The notes under the pieces are model-generated. The model saw only the letters and a list, made by a program, of their open reading frames with translations, did no database searches and was not told where the DNA came from. Positions 46,441 to 58,461 of a stretch of DNA of 64,000 nt are shown here, one piece after another. The DNA is from Capsicum annuum. Its lineage: Eukaryota; Streptophyta; Magnoliopsida; Solanales; Solanaceae. The stretch covers positions 130,853,226 through 130,917,225 of the forward strand of contig NC_061121.1 of NCBI RefSeq assembly GCF_002878395.1. The letters run 5' to 3'. How positions within the stretch are numbered: position 1 is the stretch's first letter; each line of letters opens with the position of its first letter. The translations under genes and the position numbers were made by a program.

Positions 46441-47420
46441 TCTAGATCTAAAGGCATTCGAGCTCATAGGCTACCTTGTCAAAGCAATTGAGAATCCTGA
46501 AGAGACCGACATATCATGGAATGAGCTTTCCATTCTTACCGAATCTCTTCAATCCCATCATGGTAGAGATCTTAAGATAAATATAGTCATCAACCTCGAA
46601 TTTAAGATCCTTTCTACGAACATCTGCATAAGACTTTTGTCGACTCTGAGCAACCCAGAGTCTTTTTGTGGTCAATTGTACTTTTTCTAAGCCATCGAAT
46701 ATTATGTCAGGACATATGACTAAGGTCTCACTTACTTTGAACTAACTGATCAGAGACCTACATCTCCTATCATAGAGAGCTTTGAATAGAGCCATCTGAA
46801 TACTGGAGTGATAGCTATTGTTGTATGTGAACTCAAACAAAGGCAAGTGGTTATCCCAGCTTCCCTTGAAATCAATTTCACACACCCTTAGCATATCTTC
46901 TAGAGTCTGAATGGTCCTTTCTACTTTACCATCTGTCTGAGGATAAAATGCTGTACTGAGATAAACTTGGGTACCAAGACTATTTTGGAATGATTTCCAG
47001 AAGTGAGAGGTGAACTGGGTACCTCTGTCTGAGATAATAGATTAGGAAACACCGTGTAATCTGACCAACTCCATGATATAGAGTTTGGCATAATTCTCGG
47101 CTTAGTAAGAGGTACGAACTGGAAGAAAATGAGCTGACTTGGTCATTCTGTCTAGAATGACACAAACTGAATCATGCAGATGACATGTTCTAGGCAAACC
47201 CGTGACAAAGTCTACGTTCACTTATTCCTACTTCCAAGTATGATTAGTGAACTCCTGCATGGAACCACTAGGTTTTTGATGCTTTATCTTAACCTACTGA
47301 CATGTAGACCACTTAGCCACAAACTCTGCAACATCCCTATTCATCCCACTCCACCAATAGATCTCCCATAAGTCGCGGTACATCTTAGTGGCCCCTGGAT
47401 GAATAGAGTATCAAGCACCA
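46440..47420 (-). pseudogene. Tekay integrase remnant
   Basis: Zinc-binding part near 47400-47300 (HPGATKMYRDLWEIYWWSGM, then VAEFVAKWSTCQ, where the first Cys is Trp). Core: VNVDFVTGLPR and CVILDRMTKSAHFLPV (first Asp), [14 protein letters not shown] (second Asp), [20 protein letters not shown] (Glu), so the D,D,E triad is readable. The C-terminal DDYIYLKISP and RFGKNGKLIP motifs lead into the chromodomain. Stops are scattered. Open frames on the plus strand here are antisense. Confidence 0.88.
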
Positions 47421-47689
47421 TGCACTTTTATAAGAATTCTCTACCTTAATTCATCTACAACGATAACACACATATGACCCTGACAACAAAGAACATCATC
47501 TCCCCCTTGGGAGAAAACCTCTACTTCCTGACTCTGAACTGACACTTTTAGCTTGACAAGGCTAGGATCCCCGTCATTCTTCTCATTAACCTCAGAAACT
47601 AGAGATGTCTCTGAACTACCCTAAACACATACACCCCCCTCTGAAGAGTCGACCAAACGTACACCTAGTATGGCAAGCTAATGAATCTC

Positions 47690-48200
47690 CTAAGCTAATT
47701 TTTTCTTACTATCCTCAACATGGGAAACAGTACCCATGGACAGTTTACTGAGTGCGTTGGCCACTACATTGGCCTTGCCAGGATGATAAAGGACATTTAT
47801 GTCATAATCCTTCAAGAGCTCTGACCACCTTCCCTGATGAAAATTAAGATCTTTCTGGGAAAATACATAATAAAGGCTCTTATGATTTGTGAAGATGTCT
47901 AAATAAACACCGTATAGATAATGCCTCCAAATCTTTAAGGCAAAGACAACTGCTGCTAACTTAAGGTCATGAGTAGGATAATTCTTCTAATAGGGCTTTA
48001 ACTGTCTGGAGAAATAGTCTATGACTCTACCATGGTACATGAGGACACAACCTAAACCTACTCTGGATGCATCCCAATATATTATGAATCCATCAAAACC
48101 GTCGGGAAGTGCTAAAACTAGAGCTGAGGTGAGTCAAGTCTTCAACTCTTAAAAACTTTTCTTGTAAGGTTCTTACCCCTAAAACTTAACCTTTTTCTGA
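47690..48200 (-). pseudogene. Tekay RNase H remnant
   Basis: Reads IIYWDASRVGLGCVLM (about 48075), LAAVVFALKIWRHYLYGV (about 47950), FTNHKSLYYVFSQKDLN (about 47890) and GKANVVANALSKLSMGT (about 47750), in the family order. One or two stops interrupt it. Confidence 0.85.
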
Positions 48201-49160
48201 GTCAATCAAGACATAGGATATTTAATAGAAGAAAATCCCTCAACAGACCATCTGTAATAGCCAGCCAAACCCAAGAAACTCCTAATATCTGGTGGAGATA
48301 CAGGTCTGGGCGAGTTTTTTACCACTTTAGTTTTCTAGAGGATCTACACTAATTCCCTTACCAGAAATAATATGACCAAGGAATGCTACTGATCTTAGAC
48401 AAAATTCACACTTACTGAACTTGGCGAACAACTAGTGATCCCTAAGAGTTTGAAGAACAATTATGACATGGTCTGAATAATCACGCTCTGTGCGAGAATA
48501 GACCAGAATATCATCTATGAAGACTATGATGAATGTGTCCAAGTACTGCTTGAATACCCGGTTCATCAAGTGCATAAAAGCTGCAGGGGCATTGGTAAGA
48601 CCAAAGGATATGACTAGAAATTTGAAGTAACCATACCGAGTAAGGAAAGCTGTCTTCGAAATGTCACATTCTCCAACTCTAAGATGATGATAGCCTGATC
48701 TGAGGTCTATCATAGAGAAATGAATGACACCCTGAAGTTTGTCAAACAAGTCGTCTATCCTAGGAAGAGAATACCTCTTCTTGACCATGACTTTGTTGAG
48801 CTGATGGTAATCAATACACATTCTGAGTGAACTATCTTTCTTGCACACAAATAAGACTGGAGCACCCCATGGGGATACACTGGGACTGATGAATCCGTTG
48901 TCTAAGAGATCATTCAAATGATCTTTTAGTTCCTTGAGTTCTGCTAGTGCCATTCTGTAAGGCAGAATAGAAATAGGCTGAGTATTTGGGAGAAGGTCTA
49001 TGCCAAAGTCTATTTCCCTTCTGGGAGGAATGCCGGGAGGATCTTCAAGAAAGACATCTGAATATTCATTAACCACTGAGACTGATTCGATACTGAAAGA
49101 TATGGAAATGGAATCCTTAACATGCACGAGATGATACACATACCCCTTAGAAATCATTTT
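48200..49160 (-). pseudogene. Tekay reverse transcriptase, well preserved
   Basis: Uninterrupted frame 49157-48432 (241 aa): [86 protein letters not shown] and [10 protein letters not shown] with both catalytic aspartates (codons 48515-48510). A stop follows TLRDH, where the family has a continuing thumb; [11 protein letters not shown] continues to about 48300. It would be continuous with protease but for a TAG near 49218. Confidence 0.92.
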
Positions 49161-49199
49161 CCTTGCCCGAAGGTAGTAAACAAGCTGACCCCTGAAAGA

Positions 49200-49580
49200 T
49201 GAATTGCTACCCTTTCACTCTAGGACGGGCTCATTGGGGAACTGAAATTGAACTATCCTATTTCTATAGTTGACAATGGCATAGCAGGAATGAAGCCAAT
49301 CTATGTCGAGAATGACATCAAAATCAGTCATCTCTAACTCGACTAAATCTGCTAATATGGATTTCTTAATTATCATAACTGGGCAGTTCTTGTATACCCC
49401 CCAAGCTATGATGGTTTTACCCACTGGGGTAGAGACTAAAAAGGGCTCTACTAAAATTTTGGGACTGATTCTGAAATCGTTTGCTATGTATGGAGTGACA
49501 AAATACAAGGATGCACCTCGGTCTGGCAAAGCATAAACATGAACATAGAAAATCTGTAACATACCAGTAACGAACTCAAG
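49200..49580 (-). pseudogene. Tekay protease remnant
   Basis: Frame 49562-49215 (115 aa): VYALPDRGASLYFVTPYIAN with catalytic Asp at codon 49523-49521 (family motif D-P-G-A-S, here D-R-G-A-S), VSTPVGKTIIAWGVY, and DFDVILDIDWLHSCYAIVNY. The most nearly functional protease in the window. Confidence 0.88.
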
Positions 49581-50743
49581 AGAATTTTCCTGATCTTGTC
49601 AGGTCTGAAGAGTATAGAGTCTATTTGGGCGTTGCCTACTAGTAGCACTGGAAGTGCCACCCTGTAGGTTTGGGTGACCGAACTAGGCTGTGGAATGATT
49701 CTACAGACCCTGAGGACCTGGCTGAGGACAGTCTCTAACTCTGTCGCCTGGCTTGCCACAACCAAAACAAATTCCATGACCCACTCTGCACACACCTTGA
49801 TGGTGCTTACCGCAGGTCTGATACTGAGGATAAGTGTGGGAACTACTAACACTGCTCTGAGATTTAAAGCCGAGTGCCCTATCTTTGTTGCCTTCCCTGA
49901 ACTTCGGCACTAGGGCACTAGCAGAGGAAGGGGCTAGAACTGCTGACTTAGGATGAAACTACGAATGATTTCCTCTCTCTGATTTGGGCTAAGTAAACCT
50001 GAAGCTGCCTGCTCTTGCTCTCTTGTTCTACCTCTCCCTAGTCTTAACCTTCTGCTCCTCTATCTGTTGAGCGTGGGTCATGAGCCTGGCTAATGTCATA
50101 TCAATATTCAGCATTGCAGACCTACACTCATTTACCATGCTATCATTCACCCCTGGCGTGAACTTGCTCATCTTAGCCCTATTGTCTGCAACCACTTGAG
50201 GGGCATATCTGGCTAGCTGAGTAAATGTAAGAGAATACTCTCTAACTATTATATTTCCCTACTTGATATTGATGAACTTAAGAACTTTGGCCTCTCTTAT
50301 CTCTTGGGGAAAGAATCTATCCAAGAAAGTTGTGACAAATTCTTCCCACTCAATAAGACCTGTATCCTCTAACCTCTTTGCTAACCACTGATTGTACCAA
50401 GTGTGAGCAACATCCTGTAATTGGTATGTGGCTAACTCGACACTCTGAGAAGAAGTGACTCACATGATATCTATGACCTTCTAGACTTGGTCAATGAATT
50501 CCTGAGGATCCTCGTCTAGCTTAGACCTAAAGAAGGACGGAGGGTTCATTGGGTTAAGTCCCAAATCCTAGCTGCTGCTGAACTGGCCACTGGGTCGGCC
50601 AGAATAATTGTTGGTCACTCATTCTGAGGAGATACAGACTGCGCAAGAGCGATAAATATATTCCTGAACTCCGTAGGAGAAACATGTTTTCCCAAAGGAT
50701 CTTCACACTGAGGAGCTGGCTGATTTCTTCTCTTTGATGGCAT
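49580..50743 (-). pseudogene. Tekay gag remnant with altered zinc knuckle
   Basis: ATG at 50743-50741 starts MPSKRRNQPAPQCEDP, then FIALAQSV near 50650. The capsid region is broken by frameshifts (50560-49920). The knuckle at about 49780-49735 reads CFGCGKPGDRVRDC: the third ligand, normally His, is Asp. Ends with the usual QT-rich spacer before protease. The primer site lies about 205 bp upstream of the start. Confidence 0.82.
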
Positions 50744-50947
50744 GTTTCAGAAATAAGAGAAGAATGGATTAGACTGAGAGACTGATTTGAAATTATGTTA
50801 ACTAGCACAACATGAACACTGAAAGAAGGGAAACTATTTCTAAAATATCATATAGCCTCTTGTACATAAATGTGGCGCGCAACACACCCATATACAAGAC
50901 TCTACTAGATGCATCTTTCAGACTCCCTAGGACTTATTAAACCTTAA

Positions 50948-50959
50948 GCTCTGATACCA
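50948..50959 (-). other. Primer-binding site, tRNA-iMet
   Basis: The minus strand reads TGGTATCAGAGC, an unmutated tRNA-iMet site 4 bp from the 5' LTR. Confidence 0.92.
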
Positions 50960-50963
50960 AGTT

Positions 50964-53840
50964 TTTAATGCCCCAATTTTCTAAACCGGAATGCTACACG
51001 GTGCTATGACCCCGAGGGACTACAAACTAACCCATGACTGATATCTGTACTTATATACTGCAATTCATGACATAATAATACAAAAAACATGCACAATAGG
51101 CCATAAGGTTAAACTGAAATAATATAATAACCATATGGGCAAAAATACCCAAAACAACTGAATATTAAATCTGAAAGCTAAATCTAAGAGTAAATCCGAA
51201 AGCCTTTAAGTACTATCTGAAATAATAAGTTGAAGGAATATGTCTCCAACTAACTCCGTAAAACTGAACTAAATAAATAAATGAATAAATCAAATAATGT
51301 CGTCCTCGAATGAAGAGGACTCAATGCAACTCTGTATGCTGAATATGACTGCTACTACTGGTCTGGGACTCGTTCCTCTAAACCTAATGAGTAACATGAA
51401 ATGAAAGCACCATAGCGCAAATGTGTCAGTACAACTGGAGTACTGAGTATACGAGTGAGGTAGGATAATGCAAAGGGTTTACATACATGAATAATACTAC
51501 TGACTGATATGAACGCAAGAGTACAAACATACATACATAGTAACTAAGATCATGAGTACGTGATGGGTAGATCTGCACGCTAATACATAGCTAGAACCGT
51601 AGTTCTGATAACATGGATGACTGTATCTAACAGTACTAGTATACTGATATCTGAAAAACTATTTGAGTTCTTTTACTGAGACTGATACTAAAATTGTGGG
51701 AGGTAGTTATTTAACCGACATGCCCCATGTATGCTATAATGGCTAAGATGAGTTCCAATCTCTTCCCTGACTGGAAGGGTGTCAATATCGCGCCACTAGT
51801 AAGGACAACATGCAAGCAACCCTCATATAATAGGTAAATCTAGTGAGAATGGTGGGAAACCTCATATAACAGGTTAAGTCACCTCATCTACCCTCGTATA
51901 ACAGGCTGCGATGTCTCAACCTATGCTAGCTATATAGTTCTGAAATGCAAGGATGACTACTAAGAATTACACCCTCATATACAGGTGAGTTACCATCCTT
52001 GGGTTCACTAGGTGCTAACTCCTACTCCTATCTGAAGAGACTAAATATGATTCAATTGACTGTACATGGACAGATTAACTGAATTTCATTGACTGATGGA
52101 GCTAAACTATTATCTAAGATTTAACTGGGATCATGAGATTTCTGAGGTTTCCTGAGTCACTTGACTAACTGAGTTCTATAGATTATAGCTTGACTGAGAT
52201 TATCGTGATAAATTGACATGGCTCTAGGCACACAGCTATGTTTTTCAGGTACGAATACCCTCAGGACTCAATAGAAAAAAACTGATACACATGACATGAC
52301 TTGATCACAAGATTGGAGTCCATAATTCACAATATCAAAAGTAGGGGATAGTATACTTCATGTATTTAATCAACACCTCAAACATGGTAGGGAAAGCATG
52401 GATATAATCCGCACACAAAATTCATATTTCCATCATCATACGTGCTTCATGCCATTACCAGAAGAATACATAAATAACATGGGAACTCATATTGAAGTGT
52501 CTCGCTAATATGGACTTGTCATTTAGATATCATGAAATCATGTAAATATGAACTTCTAACATCCTAGGAATTTTATCAAATACCTTAATGCATTCTTTAA
52601 GGGATAGGTGGATTTCATACTTACATTAGTTCAACCCACCCAAAATTCATGATTTTCAACCAACAATCACATATATTCCATGAAAAATATCCTTAGATAT
52701 CAACTTGAAAATTGAACAACAATCATCAACGTGTACATTCTTATATCACCACAAAATTTTACAAAATAACATTTAAAAGCATGATTCTTGAACTCTATGA
52801 AGGAATTGAATCCATAGATGAACACTGCACATACCATAGTAATTCAATCTTGAAAGCGATCTAATGTTTTTAAATGTTCTTGAAGAATTCCTCAGGCTTG
52901 CGCTTGAGGAGATAATCTTGAGAGAAAACCCCAATCATGTGGTTGAGAATATGCGAGAGGGTTTTTAAGATGCTTAACTATAGCAAAAAAATAGGAAAAA
53001 TTATGCCTCTTTGGGGTTATTAGTCGTGGAAAGTGAAGGAAAAGATCAAAATACCATTATGAAATAAATTCCCAGTTGCTGAAAATCATAGCTGACGACA
53101 TTTGTGACAAGGCGTCAAAAATGTGGTAAGCCATAAAAAATGTTGTCACACAAGAGCTAGAATTGATGGTTTCTGCCTAAGTCTGATGACCTTCGTGGTA
53201 TGGCACCACATATGTGATAAGATATCACGAATATCATCACTTAGGAGCTAGTTTCTGCCTAAGGCTGACGACCTTCGTGGTAGGGCATCACAAATGTGGT
53301 AAGCTACCATGAATGTCATCACTTAGGAGTTAGTTTCTTCCTAAGGCTGATGACTTTCGTGGTAAGACATCAAAAATGTGGTAAGATACCACGAATGTCA
53401 TCACTTAGGAGTTGGTTTCTTCCTAAGGCTGACAAACTTTGTGGTAGGGCATCACAGATGTGGTAAGCTACCACAAATGTCATCACACTATTTCCAGCCT
53501 AATATGCTAGAATAAAATAGGAATAACTCTTTGCTCCGATATCGGATTTAGGAAAAATTTGTATTGTTCGTAAGATAATTCAATTATATATCTGTTGATA
53601 GGTTATGAGCTCAAAAATTCCAAGTATAATGAGAGATATGCTCGTTAGAAGTTGACTATACTAATATCCTTCTAAAGAATTCAATCGGTAAGGAATGTTT
53701 TGATTCGCCTGATAGCTGGTAGTTAGTTGAAGCCTTAATATACACTAACCTACTCATAAAACTATAAAATAACCATGACGTGCTATGCATGAGCATGGTA
53801 CATGGCTCTAATACTGGTTTGGATTTTTTGGGGTATTACA
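50964..53840 (-). repeat. 5' LTR of the complete Tekay element
   Basis: 2,877 bp, same structure as the 3' LTR, with the tandem units at about 53095-53495. Its inner end has mutated from TGTAACAT to TTTAATGC. By eye the two LTRs agree at most positions, with scattered mainly transition differences, indicating an old insertion. Confidence 0.9.
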
Positions 53841-53845
53841 GATTC

Positions 53846-54190
53846 TCCCACGAGTTCCTACTTTTTAGGTTACAATATTCTATGGAATGGGAGAAGAATT
53901 GTGAAAACTAGGCTATTGGGGTATTTGTACCCTTCCCAAGTATAGTTATGTCATTAAAGAAGATACTAGGCCACTTTAGCAATCACTGCTAAAGACCCTG
54001 AGTGTCTATAAAGGGATACCCATCCTCATAAGTGAGGTCCGATTTAGTGTTAGCCGTTAAAGCGCCCAAGTGCCATAAAAGTGGTACCTATTGACTTAGT
54101 TAGGGCCACTAAAGTTTCCAATGGGTCGTTAAAGAACCCTATGCTAAAGAACCAAAGGGATTTTTTGGTGGTCACACCAGATATCAGGCA
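53846..54190 (-). repeat. Element H right LTR, part 3
   Basis: Matches 21310-21610 and 62110-62430 in order, including 'ggtatttgtacccttcccaagtat' and the 'gctaaag/cactaaag' dyad cluster (53950-54160). The outer LTR end is not clear; sequence becomes Athila-like at or after about 54190. Confidence 0.7.
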
Positions 54191-54639
54191 CCAGCAATAG
54201 ACTAGGAATTTTTCAAAACTCCGCCAACCCCCCGAGATTCATTCGCTCACTTTGCACATGGTCACATTGTCAATCACGACCTATCCATTTCATGCTCCTA
54301 CATTCCATAAATATTTCATTCCTAATTCTAATCCTATTGAGGGATTCTCAGTAGTCACACATGCATACAAATTATATAGTTTGTTATAATAAAAAACTTT
54401 CAGGAAGGGTATAACTCTTTTAGAGAAAAATTTCAAAGCAGAATCATTTAGCATAAAATTATCGATGGCCTATACGATTAATTATGCTCACTTAAGCATC
54501 ACACAATCAAACACACATACATATATGGATCCATCATTTATACTGTGGCATACAGGTTTTAAAACATGACAACCATAACCCGTGGCTACTGTGGTACACC
54601 CCCACCACCAACTAAAACCTATGCACTATCCCTAATGTA

Positions 54640-56917
54640 TCTAGCAATGTAAAACTAGGATTGATGACATACCTGGACTCCTTAGACAGAAGCTCAAACT
54701 AGGCCATCATAGGTACCCTCATATCAGGCCCAACTCAACTTAATATTAGTCCCATCAGCTATGAGGACTGTTTTTACAGTAATAGAATTGGTTGTGGCTT
54801 GTACGCTCAATGGTATATTAGGTGTTAGACTTTTATCACTGTCCCTCTCAATGTTTGTGGGTGGTCTCGAACTATTGGCACTAGCAGCCAACTCTTGGAC
54901 CCTCACATTCTGGTCTTTCTCACTTTGTACGCCTGTTTTCTTTATGCTTTAATATTTTCTTCTTTAGTGCTTTATTTTTTTCCTTATCGTTCTTTCACTT
55001 TGTGACTTCTTCTTTATTCCTGACACCCCAAATCTTTTTGACCTCTTTTTTTGACTGAATTTTCTCTATAATTGACTCAATGAAAACTACCCTATCGTGT
55101 AACTCGTTCACCAACTTTTGCAATTAGGTCATTTTAGACATAACTTCTGCTAAATCAGGAGCTTGAGTACCTCCAGACTATGAGTTTGCCTTAGCCTGAA
55201 AGCATCAACCTTCTTTGTACCCTTGTGTTTTGCTCATCCGATCTATTATCTACCTAGGGTCTTACTCTTAATTCCATCAACCATACTTTTTTCTCTAGGG
55301 TTCTCAATCTTTTCATTACCTCAATCCACATAGCCTATGTAATAACCACATAACCTGCCAAAATTGATCTGGACATTGGAAAACATGGTGCCTCAGTCTA
55401 TAGAGGGTTTGGAGTACTGGATGTACCCACTACATCAGAATACTGATTCTCAGCTGGCCCATCTTTGTCCTAAATGTGTCTACCTTAGTAAATTCGGTAG
55501 TAGTGATACCCTGGGGATCTCTATTCTGTTGTATCTAAGATAGCATCACACCTCCTTATTTTGCTTGCCTAGTTATGGTATTTGCATCATCCTAATTAGC
55601 CCCAAGAATATGGTGTTCTTTGCATCATCATAAATATGTTTGGAAGTACCTTCACCCCTACTTCGAAGCATATCTGATTCAACAAGCATGGGTATACAAA
55701 AATTTCATTAGTACCCACAACTCAATCTTATATCTCTTTAGTGATAAATTGTGCAATGTTGAACTCATACCCCGACATGAATCCAACTACCAAAGAGGCG
55801 CGTACTTTATTCAGAACATTGTCCCCAGTTATGGGACATAATCTATGTCGGTCCAGATCCAACACTCCTTTGCCTCAAAGTTCAATGTGTTCTTGACAAT
55901 CTTTTGAGAGTTCACTCCCAGACCACCAACTACCCAACAATGTTTCTCTCTATTTATAGCAATTATTTCTCTCTATTTATAGCAATCATACTTTCTCTCC
56001 ATTGGAAATGCATCATCTTATCTATTGTACCTAGATGTTTCCTTATTATTTTATGCATTTTCTACATGGAGTACTCAATTTTTGTTGTATTCATCGAAGG
56101 TTGGAAATCTGGTCCGTGAAGAAATCTAGAGATAGTGCATGGGAAGATGTTCACCCAAACTCCACGAATAGTCAAAGAAGTGATCGAATCACCATCTTCG
56201 CACAATCTACCCTGTGGGTATTGCTTCGTATGTTCTTCCTTGTAGAATTCATAGACCTACCGCACTAGTGCATGACTAAATTTTTTGGGAGCTGTGGTCA
56301 TCAACTAAAGCCGATATTATTGGAACCGGGCCTCAAACTAAGGTATTCGATACATGCCTAAATAATTTAAGCTCCTCTACAAATATATCCCTCTTCTTAT
56401 TATTCCCATGGCTGAATTTTCTTTTATCCCCTTATTATAGCTATACTACATTCTAGGGTACCCCCATCATTCAATGATGGGTACCAAAGCGGGTTCAATA
56501 GATAAATGAACTTAGGATGGTAGTGGTGGATGAATATAAATAAAGATAAGATGTCCCCCCCACTCCCAGTCTCAATCTTATATGGGCTCAATTTTTCCTT
56601 ACCTATTCCATTGTCATTTTATTATTCTTCACCATAATCATTATGGTCATCAAAAAATAATGGTAAGTATGGTGGGGAAGTGCAGAGATTTTTCTTCTTG
56701 GCCCTTTTTGAGGTGTTTCATCCTCTGTGACTATTTTATTTCCCTGAGGTTGTTTATCCCTTAGGTTTACCTTCCCCTTCAGTAGGTATTCTATGAGGTC
56801 TCCATTTGATTCATCGGTGTCCTCGTTTCTCAACTAGTGATCAGACTTAGGAGTAGGTTTTTTCTCAGTGTTCTTCTTTGAGGTTTGCTTTGATGATGAA
56901 TCACCTATTGGAGCCAT
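54640..56917 (-). pseudogene. Third-ORF remnant of the second Athila copy
   Basis: ATG at 56917-56915 starts MAPIGDSSSKQTSKKNTEKK, matching the N-terminus at 35316. A lysine/glutamate-rich tract follows (56833-56603), then a broken middle part. The C-terminal side has a lysine-rich coiled-coil-like run (about 55020-54930) and the open block 54906-54724 with serine/threonine-rich sequence. Function unknown; the family link to the other copy is clear from the N-terminus and position. Confidence 0.6.
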
Positions 56918-57616
56918 TTGAACATGTTTGCATAAGACCAATTAATGAGTTCTATGATGAGGAATGAAAAATAATAAAATTCGAAGTTATTCAACCTTTA
57001 CTGAACTAATTATGACTGAGGGTTCCTAGTTGTAGTCACTAGGTACGACTCATTTAGACAAGTGTTAAGGTGGAAAGTGTACAAATCAATGTTCGTTGGT
57101 CAGGTTATGAGTCATCCTAATAGGTCATAATGTTAGTTTACGACTCATCACTAATACTCGTAAGCTGACAAAAAATATATCTTACTATGCATAAATTTCT
57201 CTAGTCGTCATGACTCCAGATTATGAGTCATAAGGAATTACTACGACTCATTCGGGTGATTTGTAAAGTTACCAAGGCCTATCCTTTTTTAATCCTTCAT
57301 GGTATTAGTGGTTATGAGTGTCATAATGACTTCTTAAGTATCATTATGAATCATTAGGAGGACCGTACCCACTATAATTTGAGGGAATAAACATGAGTGG
57401 TTCTAGTACTTTATCCCATAACAAAACTAGACATATAAAAATGACTCAATACTCTAGACATTCATCCCTAAACACAAATCAACACATCAAGTTTATTTTC
57501 AATCCCATTTCCTCACTTTATAGCACAACTCTCATATATAGGGCTCGATTATTGTTTTATACTCATAATTAAATCAAGAAATCCAATGATATCACATTAA
57601 AGTTAGAAATACTTAC
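56918..57616 (-). other. Putative intron before the third ORF, second Athila copy
   Basis: Donor GTAAGT on the minus strand at 57616-57611, the same position relative to the leader as in the complete element. The acceptor next to the ATG has decayed (acatg where the other copy has acatag). A 'tacgactcat' dyad cluster lies inside (57030-57370). Confidence 0.5.
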
Positions 57617-58461
57617 GTGTTTGCTTGAACTTTGGAGTTCTTGACTTTAAAAAATTTAAGCCCAATACTTGGTGAATTTCACACTTTGGGAAGATCTAAA
57701 TTGTTTGATTTGAGTTTTCGGAGTGAATGAAGAGTGATTTTGAGATGTGTTAATTGAGAGAAATGGAGGGAGTTTTAGAATTTTAAAAGAATCGTTTGCG
57801 CAATTAAGATTCCCTTTTTTTGTTTTAATCGTGATTTGGGGCTGGGTCAACCCACGATGCCTGAATGGGTAGGCTTCATTATGAGTCATCATTATAACTC
57901 GTAACCATTGCTGATGAGTTTTGAACTCCCTCCGTAAACAACTAGAACCTTTCCTGGGTCACCTTGTCATTACGACTCAAGCTGACAAATCATAACCAAA
58001 GGTTACAACTCGTTCTAAGAGTCATAATGACTCCAACGACCAAATACTTGAGTAGTCCGAGTTTTGGGTAAATATGACACTTACTTACGAGTTGTGGTTT
58101 ATGTTTACGAATCGTAAAGAGCTCGTATGACCTGATTTTTGCAAATTTCTAGCTAACTCCTGCAATCTTCAGTCCAGCACAGTGAACACACATGTTACCC
58201 TATAATTTATTAAATACAAAACATTGGTTGTCTCCCACGCGGTGCTTGATTTAACATCATCGCACGATGTGGCTAAGTTGGATACTTAGAATTCACCAAC
58301 TATCCCTATGGGTTGCCTCCCATGTATTACTTGATTTAATGTCGCGGCACGACGCAAATGCCTTGGTTACTTAGACTTCACGAAGGTCTATTTGAAGAGC
58401 CACTTTAACCTACTTGATGTTACCTATATAGTACTTTACCCTTTGCTTATTCAATTTGAAC

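Larger units (their letters stand above)
42959..53840 (-). mobile_element. Complete Tekay/Del chromovirus, about 10.9 kb, with intact target duplication
   Basis: Minus-strand element with 5' LTR 50964-53840, primer site, gag, protease, RT, RNase H, integrase with chromodomain, polypurine tract and 3' LTR 42959-45883. Flanked by a perfect gattc (42954-42958 and 53841-53845). It is the best preserved element here, but it carries in-frame stops (for example TGG to TAG between protease and RT near 49218), so it is not autonomous as read. Inserted into the right LTR of element H, whose sequence is continuous across the site. Confidence 0.93.
54191..58461 (-). mobile_element. Athila-like remnant, 3' half (end of pol to 3' UTR)
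   Basis: Minus strand. From right to left: pol-end spacer with 'tgccgcgacattaaatcaag' blocks (58350-58210), promoter/leader (about 57860-57617), intron (57616-56918), third ORF (56917-54640), purine tract (54620-54596) and 3' non-coding (54595-about 54200). All parts have counterparts in the same order at 33860-38000. No LTR is seen. Cut on the right by the CACTA terminus. Confidence 0.72.

Noticed and set aside
46427..46690. Plus-strand 87-aa frame
   Set aside because: Antisense to the Tekay integrase C-terminal region.
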